A DNA stretch of 64,000 nt from Planomicrobium stackebrandtii. Its GTDB lineage: Bacteria; Bacillota; Bacilli; Bacillales_A; Planococcaceae. The stretch's first letter is position 1. Each line of letters starts with the position of its first letter. A program made the translations under genes and the position numbers. Positions 59,721-64,000 of the stretch are shown here, one piece after another. Where the stretch lies: NCBI RefSeq assembly GCF_030814955.1, contig NZ_JAUSWB010000003.1, positions 124,001 through 188,000 of the forward strand, read 5' to 3'. Below the pieces are notes generated by a model that did no database searches, had not been told where the DNA came from, and worked only from the letters and a program-made list of their open reading frames with translations.

Positions 59721-60710
59721 ATGAACAATTTGTTCTTGCTGCTATTTCTTGTTTCTATTTTGGCGTTGGTAGTGGGGTTAATCAAACCTGATTTAGTATT
59801 GAGGTGGATTCCGGAAGCTAAAAGAAATAGAAAAAAAGCAGCGATGTATTTTGGTTCCGCAATAGTAGCATTCTTTATTTTATTTGGAATAACTGTGGAT
59901 CCGGTAGAAGAGCAGGTTGCCGGTGTACAGCAGGCAGAAGCTGAAGAAGAAACAGACGGAGAAGCTGAACGCGAAGCAGCAGAGGAAGCCGAGCGCGAAG
60001 CAGCCGAAGAAGCCGAGCGTGAAGCAGCCGAAGAAGCCGAGCGTGAAGCAGCCGAAGAAGCCGAGCGTGAAGCAGCCGAAGAAGCCGAGCGTGAAGCAGC
60101 CGAAGAAGCCGAACGCGAAGCAGCCGAAAAAGCTGAACGCGAAGCAGCCGAAGAAGCTGAACGCGAAGCAGCCGAAGAAGCTGAACGCGAAGCAGTCGAA
60201 GAAGCCGAACGTGTTGCGGCAGAAGAAGCTGAACGTGAAGCAGCCGAAGAAGCCGAGCGTGTTGCGGCAGAAAATGCGGGAACGGCATCACAGCAACAAG
60301 CAGTAGGAATGGCTGAAAATTACTTAGATTATACTGCCTTTTCGAAGAGCGGCTTAATCGAGCAATTAGAATTTGAAGGGTTTAGTAATACCGATGCTGC
60401 TTATGCAGTAGAACAAATCAGTGTAGATTGGAAAGAACAGGCAGTAAAATCAGCTGAAAATTATCTGGAGTTTACTCCTTTTTCAAAATCCGGTTTGATC
60501 GAGCAATTAGAATTTGAAGGGTTTAGTAATGCGGATGCTGCGTATGCGGTAGAACAAATCGGTGCAGATTGGAGAGAACAGGCAGTAAAAGCGGCTGAAA
60601 ATTACCTGGAGTTTACGCCTTTTTCAAGATCTGGTCTGATCGAACAATTAGAGTTTGAGGGCTACAGTAATGCAGATGCTACTTATGCCGTGGATGCCGT
60701 AGGACTCTAA
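59721..60710 (+). CDS. Membrane-anchored protein with EAR-rich stalk and three Ltp repeats
   Basis: 329 aa from the ATG at 59721, right after AAAGGAGGAAAAAAA; the ATG at 59697 precedes the ribosome site. Two membrane helices (4-21 and 41-59) enclose a basic loop (KRNRKK), predicting both ends outside. A stalk of 13 tandem octads AEREAAEE (about 81-186; 24-bp DNA units) would form a long charged helix. Three copies of the Ltp domain (host-cell-surface lipoprotein, PF07553 type) begin near 194, 239 and 286 with ENYL..FS.SGLIEQLEFEG.S..DA.YAV. Ltp domains block phage DNA entry in streptococcal phage TP-J34; function here is inferred. Confidence 0.8.
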   Translation: MNNLFLLLFLVSILALVVGLIKPDLVLRWIPEAKRNRKKAAMYFGSAIVAFFILFGITVDPVEEQVAGVQQAEAEEETDGEAEREAAEEAEREAAEEAEREAAEEAEREAAEEAEREAAEEAEREAAEEAEREAAEKAEREAAEEAEREAAEEAEREAVEEAERVAAEEAEREAAEEAERVAAENAGTASQQQAVGMAENYLDYTAFSKSGLIEQLEFEGFSNTDAAYAVEQISVDWKEQAVKSAENYLEFTPFSKSGLIEQLEFEGFSNADAAYAVEQIGADWREQAVKAAENYLEFTPFSRSGLIEQLEFEGYSNADATYAVDAVGL

Positions 60711-60864
60711 TTTAATATTGTTTCTTACAATCAAAGAGGACAAAAAAATTATTTTAAGCTGTTACTTATTACTATAAGTAGCAGCTTATTTTTTTCGAAT
60801 TGCAGAAATCTCTTAGAGCTTTATTCCATAATAATAAAAATATGAAGAAAACTTAGTTTAGTCA

Positions 60865-60910
60865 TTGCACTAAGTAATGGAATTTTGTTACAATGCTGAT
60901 AACGCTTACA
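60865..60910 (+). promoter_or_regulatory. Promoter and cre site of the sugar symporter gene
   Basis: TTGCAC (60865-60870) and TACAAT (60889-60894) with an 18-bp spacer. TGATAACGCTTACA (60897-60910) matches the cre consensus TGWAANCGNTNWCA with one deviation and lies at the start point, so CcpA repression in the presence of glucose is predicted. Confidence 0.7.
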
Positions 60911-60936
60911 AACTGAGAGGAGGAGAGGGCAGTAGC

Positions 60937-60963
60937 ATGAAACTGCTTTCGGTAGCCAAATGA
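60937..60963 (+). CDS. 8-aa leader peptide coupled to the symporter start
   Basis: An ATG at 60937, preceded by a strong GAGGAGGAGAGGG, encodes MKLLSVAK and stops at 60961-60963. The stop overlaps the symporter ATG (60960-60962) in an ATGA junction. The symporter start itself has no ribosome site, so ribosomes probably reinitiate. The leader contains no rare run of one amino acid, so it looks like a coupling device, not an attenuator. Confidence 0.55.
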   Translation: MKLLSVAK

Positions 60964-62369
60964 AAAACGTTAAGCTTTTATACATCGTAGGAATTACATT
61001 AGTAGCAACATTGGGCGGCCTTTTGTTCGGCTACGACACCGCTGTCATCTCGGGGGCAGAAGGTTCGCTGCAGACGTACTTTACGGATAGCTTAGGGCTC
61101 AGTTCCTTTATCCACGGGTTGACGGTTTCCAGTGCGCTGATTGGCTGTATCATCGGCGGAATTTTATCAGGATATTTTTCTGTCAGAATTGGCCGGAAAT
61201 ATACCTTGATCGCAGCTGCATTTTTATTCCTGGTTTCCGCATTGGGATCTGCTTATCCTGAGTTCTTGTTTTTCACACCAGGCGAGCCATCAATCGCTTT
61301 GCTCGCGACGTTCAACTTTTACCGGATCATCGGTGGAATCGGCGTCGGCCTGGCTTCTGCAGTGGCACCCATGTATATTGGGGAAATCGCTCCTCCACAT
61401 TTGAGAGGGCGCCTCGTCGCTTTAAACCAATTCGCCATCATTTTCGGGATGCTCGTTGTTTATTTCGTCAACTGGGGAATTGCACGAGGCGAGACGATGG
61501 AATGGATCAACGATGTGGGCTGGAGATACATGTTTGCTTCTGAAACGATTCCGGCATTCCTGTTCCTCCTGCTGCTGTTTTTCGTTCCGGAAACACCGAG
61601 GTATCTTGTGTCTCAACATAAAGACGACAAGGCAATGAGCATTTTATTGAAAACCTATGACACGACTATGGCAAAAGCGACACTATACGAGATCAAAAAT
61701 TCCTTTGACGACAAAAAGGAAAAACTGTTTGCTTACGGAAGAGGAATCATTGTCATTGGGATTCTGCTGTCGGTATTCCAGCAGTTTGTCGGCATTAACG
61801 TCGCGCTTTATTACGCACCAAGAATTTTTGAAAGCATGGGCGCCGGTCGTGATGCTTCGCTTTTCCAGACTATCGTCATGGGTTTGGTCAACGTCATTTT
61901 CACGATTATCGCGATTGTGACAGTCGATAAAGTAGGCCGCAAGCCGCTGTTGATCATCGGTTCGATCGGCATGACCATCGGGATGTTCGGGGTTGCTGGC
62001 TTGGCTTACTTCGAGCAGATTGGAACTGCAACTTTAGTATTCATCATCATTTACACTGCTTCATTCATGATGTCTTGGGGTCCGGTTGTATGGGTCTTGC
62101 TGTCTGAGATTTTCCCAAACAAAATCAGGGGACAGGCATTGGCCATTGCAGTCGCTTTCCAGTGGGCTGCCAACTATTTCGTGTCTTCAACCTATCCGCC
62201 AATGATGGAAGTGAGTGGTACAATGACTTACGGAATTTACGGTCTCATGAGTATCCTTTCTGCGCTGTTTGTCTGGAAGTTCATTCCTGAAACAAAAGGA
62301 AAATCTCTGGAAGAACTAGAAATGATTTTAAAAAAATCGCAAGGCATGGAACGAACCGTCAAAGAATAA
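60960..62369 (+). CDS. xylE: Sugar:H+ symporter, XylE-like MFS transporter
   Basis: 469 aa, twelve membrane helices. LVATLGGLLFGYDTAVISGA, GRKYTLI, YRIIGGIGVGLASAVAPMYI-type motif, GEIAPPHLRGRLVALNQFAI, PETPRYL, LSVFQQFVGINVALYYAPRIF, DKVGRKPLLIIG, WGPVVWVLLSEIFPNKIRG and PETKGKSLEELE are the sugar-porter signatures, closest to E. coli XylE. It imports D-xylose or another pentose/hexose with H+. Regulated by a cre site and translated from a coupled leader. No xylAB genes are in the window. Confidence 0.9.
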   Translation: MKNVKLLYIVGITLVATLGGLLFGYDTAVISGAEGSLQTYFTDSLGLSSFIHGLTVSSALIGCIIGGILSGYFSVRIGRKYTLIAAAFLFLVSALGSAYPEFLFFTPGEPSIALLATFNFYRIIGGIGVGLASAVAPMYIGEIAPPHLRGRLVALNQFAIIFGMLVVYFVNWGIARGETMEWINDVGWRYMFASETIPAFLFLLLLFFVPETPRYLVSQHKDDKAMSILLKTYDTTMAKATLYEIKNSFDDKKEKLFAYGRGIIVIGILLSVFQQFVGINVALYYAPRIFESMGAGRDASLFQTIVMGLVNVIFTIIAIVTVDKVGRKPLLIIGSIGMTIGMFGVAGLAYFEQIGTATLVFIIIYTASFMMSWGPVVWVLLSEIFPNKIRGQALAIAVAFQWAANYFVSSTYPPMMEVSGTMTYGIYGLMSILSALFVWKFIPETKGKSLEELEMILKKSQGMERTVKE

Positions 62370-62430
62370 AAAGGCACCGATCTGCTCTGACCAGGAATAC
62401 TCTGGAGAGAGTAGGTAGGTGTTTTTCTAT
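62370..62430 (+). terminator. Imperfect terminator of the symporter gene
   Basis: GGCACCGATCTGCTCT / AGAGAGTAGGTAGGTG with mismatches, then TTTTTC. Confidence 0.5.
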
Positions 62431-62598
62431 GGATAAAATCATCACTTCACCCAACGAGAAACAGTGGGAATAAAAGCCATATTTTTAAAGGATATGGTAT
62501 ACTAAGGATATGGAATAATCAGATAAATATATTGCGCAAATTGTTTTGAGTAAGAAACTGGTTTTTTCATTTTAAATCACTCTTTCAGGAGGGCTTAC

Positions 62599-62853
62599 AT
62601 GAAAAAAACATTTGAGACTACTTATAATGGCCGCCATATTCTCGTGGAGAATCGGTGGTTTGAAGGAGAAAAGCTGTTTGTGGATGGAGATCTGCAGGAC
62701 GAAAATCTCGGACTCAGTTTTAGAGGAATCTTAAACGGTAAACTGAATAGCATGGAGAGCGTAAAGAATATCAAAGTAACCCTTGGCGGCTTTTTTGCTA
62801 TTCAGTGCAAAGTATTTATTGATCATGAATTGATTTATTCAAGCGTGGGATAG
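62599..62853 (+). CDS. Hypothetical 84-aa protein
   Basis: The ATG follows CAGGAGGG by 7 nt. The product is beta-rich (RHILVENRWFEGEKLFVDGD, KNIKVTLGGFFAIQCKVFID) and probably a small soluble beta-sandwich. No family name is known to me. It is monocistronic, located between the symporter and the Mrr-like gene. Confidence 0.55.
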   Translation: MKKTFETTYNGRHILVENRWFEGEKLFVDGDLQDENLGLSFRGILNGKLNSMESVKNIKVTLGGFFAIQCKVFIDHELIYSSVG

Positions 62854-62947
62854 TCTGTGGAAATCAGGAACAGAACTTTTCTTTTTTGTTTAAATGAATA
62901 AGTGAGGTTGAACCAAAGCAGCTTACACAGGTGAAGGGTGGTTTCAC

Positions 62948-63502
62948 ATGGCCAGAAAGAAAAAGAATGATAATTTAGGTGAGTTGCTTACCGGAGTTTT
63001 GATTCTCGGCAGTGTTAGCACTTTTGTTTATACGCAGTCAGTCACAGGGACCATTGTGGTATTTGTCGTTGGTTTTATGGTAATGCTGGCAATTGCTAAG
63101 ACGATTCAATTCAAAAAGCGGAAGAAATTGAACGAGTCGGGAATATTTCAGGTGGATGGGATGTCCGGAGAAGAGTTTGAGGAATTTCTGCGTTTGTGTT
63201 ACCGGGCGGAGGGGTATATTGTCCACAAAACGCCCTATAAAGGAGATTATGGAGCGGATCTCATTCTGGAAAAAGACCAGCAAAAGATTGCGGTGCAGGC
63301 AAAGCGCTATAAAAGCAATGTCGGGATCAAAGCCGTCCAGGAAATTTCCGCAGCAAAACTGCATTACGGAGCGAACGAAGCATGGGTTGTTACCAATAGC
63401 TTTTTTACAAGAGCAGCTGCGGAGCTGGCACAGAGCAACAAAGTGAAATTGGTGAACCGGGATGCCTTGGTTGAGATTTTATTGGCGAAAAAAGCAGGCT
63501 GA
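62948..63502 (+). CDS. Membrane-anchored Mrr-like restriction endonuclease fold protein
   Basis: 184 aa. Two hydrophobic helices at about 12-29 and 33-51 are followed by a basic linker (KKRKK) and the Mrr_cat domain: GMSGEEFEEFLRLCYRAEGY, GADLILEKDQQKIAVQAKRY with D104, Q117 and K119 (D...QxK version of the PD-(D/E)XK site), EIS-AAKLHYGANEAWVVTNSFF. The anchored nuclease domain faces the cytoplasm. Relatives are widespread in Bacillales and their substrate is unknown; methylated DNA is the target of true Mrr. AAGGGTGG precedes the ATG. Confidence 0.8.
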   Translation: MARKKKNDNLGELLTGVLILGSVSTFVYTQSVTGTIVVFVVGFMVMLAIAKTIQFKKRKKLNESGIFQVDGMSGEEFEEFLRLCYRAEGYIVHKTPYKGDYGADLILEKDQQKIAVQAKRYKSNVGIKAVQEISAAKLHYGANEAWVVTNSFFTRAAAELAQSNKVKLVNRDALVEILLAKKAG

Positions 63503-63552
63503 ATAGAACAGTGATTGAACCGGACTGTCTCCAATGCATGGGAGGGGTATTT

Positions 63553-64000
63553 ATGGAACTACCTGCTCGTAAAGAAATGTTGAGGCATTTGGACTTTTTT
63601 ATCGGTACTTGGAAAGTGGAAATCACCCATCCGCATCTCGAGCCCACTCCGATTATAGGGCACACCAGTTTTGAGTGGCTGGATGACAGTTATGTCGTTC
63701 AGCGCATGCACATTGAGAAACCTGAATTCCCAAGCAGTATGATTGTTTATGAATGGCATTCGGAAACAGGGCGCTACCTGCAGCATTATTTCGATTCACG
63801 GGGTGTAACGCGCTTGTATCAAATGACTTTTGAAGATCGTGTTTGGAAGTTATGGCGTGACAGCCCTGATTTTTCATCGCTTGATTTCTGCCAGCGGTTT
63901 GTTGGGGAAATCGATGAAGCTGGGAATACGATTGAAAGTTCTTGGGAACAATCAGGTGATGGCGTAAGTTGGACTCATGATTTTAAGGTTTTGTATAGAA
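63553..64000 (+). CDS. Lipocalin-like/DUF1579-related protein, partial at right edge
   Basis: Starts with ATG at 63553, 6-7 nt after GGAGGGG, and stays open to the end of the window (149 codons). MELPARKEMLRHLDFFIGTW is typical of DUF1579/THAP4-like beta-barrel proteins (FxGTW motif), followed by GHTSFEWLDDSYVVQRM and MTFEDRVWKLWRDS. It likely binds a small ligand; no catalytic function is claimed. 51 nt after the Mrr-like gene, possibly co-transcribed. Confidence 0.65.
   Translation, partial: MELPARKEMLRHLDFFIGTWKVEITHPHLEPTPIIGHTSFEWLDDSYVVQRMHIEKPEFPSSMIVYEWHSETGRYLQHYFDSRGVTRLYQMTFEDRVWKLWRDSPDFSSLDFCQRFVGEIDEAGNTIESSWEQSGDGVSWTHDFKVLYR

Noticed and set aside
59961..60273. Thirteen 24-bp direct repeats, considered as a CRISPR array
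   Set aside because: Units are contiguous without spacers and lie in frame within a coding sequence.
59875..60291. Leu/Arg-rich reverse frame and Lys/Pro-rich forward frame over the 24-bp repeats
   Set aside because: Low-complexity shadows of the EAR-rich stalk; the real frame has start, ribosome site and Ltp domains.
1..64000. Search for tRNA, rRNA, insertion sequences and phage structural genes
   Set aside because: No cloverleaf with CCA-proximal features, no rRNA-like sequence, no transposase or integrase and no capsid/tail proteins were found by reading.

Overview
The window looks like chromosomal DNA of a low-to-moderate GC Bacillota, most likely Planococcaceae (Planococcus or a close relative). 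The evidence is AGGAGG-type ribosome binding sites with frequent GTG/TTG starts, rho-independent terminators, CcpA-type cre sites, a staphyloxanthin-type CrtP carotenoid oxygenase, and Bacillales families such as DUF4085, DUF4230, EcsC, YitT and a CdaR regulator next to glycerate kinase. The genus is an inference; no rRNA or tRNA gene was seen.

Layout. 0.3-6.1 kb: a two-gene cassette with a 1247-aa SF1 helicase carrying a C-terminal PD-(D/E)XK nuclease and a DUF262/DUF1524 (GmrSD-like) protein, which looks like a defence module. 6.1-18.4 kb: an accessory stretch of small orphan genes, gene remnants, a 50-aa zinc-ribbon protein, a sugar dehydrogenase lipoprotein, hydrolases, an HNH-like protein, EcsC, DUF4230 and an adjacent pair of GIY-YIG superfamily genes. 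18.7-36.8 kb: mostly housekeeping or metabolic single genes (FAD monooxygenase, M20 dipeptidase, SWIM protein, aromatic-acid exporter, Ca/Na antiporter, SDR, aldo-keto reductase, phosphatase, amidase, lipoprotein, diguanylate cyclase). 37-47 kb: a UvrA-like ABC ATPase, a DUF6036 nucleotidyltransferase-like gene paired with a small basic protein, a DJ-1/PfpI protein with a quinol monooxygenase, SHOCT, MazEF, CPBP protease, TspO-like protein. 47-57.6 kb: YitT, NadX-like dehydrogenase with esterase, M20 amidohydrolase, a GrdB-like gene interrupted by an in-frame UGA, a VOC/TetR operon, and a CdaR - glycerate kinase - GntP locus. 57.9-64 kb: crtP, a surface-anchored Ltp-repeat protein, a XylE-type sugar symporter with leader peptide and cre site, a membrane-anchored Mrr-like nuclease, and a gene running off the right edge.

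The most notable signals outside ordinary genes are these. (1) Several families of short dispersed intergenic repeats: one conserves its flanks while its terminator hairpin changes in sequence but keeps pairing, and some copies sit exactly at the broken ends of truncated genes. (2) An in-frame UGA in a selenoprotein-B (GrdB/PrdB-like) family gene, at the expected redox position, followed by a bSECIS-like hairpin. (3) Three candidate defence or conflict modules: helicase-nuclease plus GmrSD-like, the GIY-YIG pair, and the nucleotidyltransferase pair. (4) A triple-Ltp protein on a 13-unit EAR-rich stalk.

Functional links within the window are local: glycerate uptake and phosphorylation under CdaR, VOC protein under its TetR repressor, MazEF, and sugar symport under catabolite control. 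Most other genes are monocistronic and followed by their own terminator.
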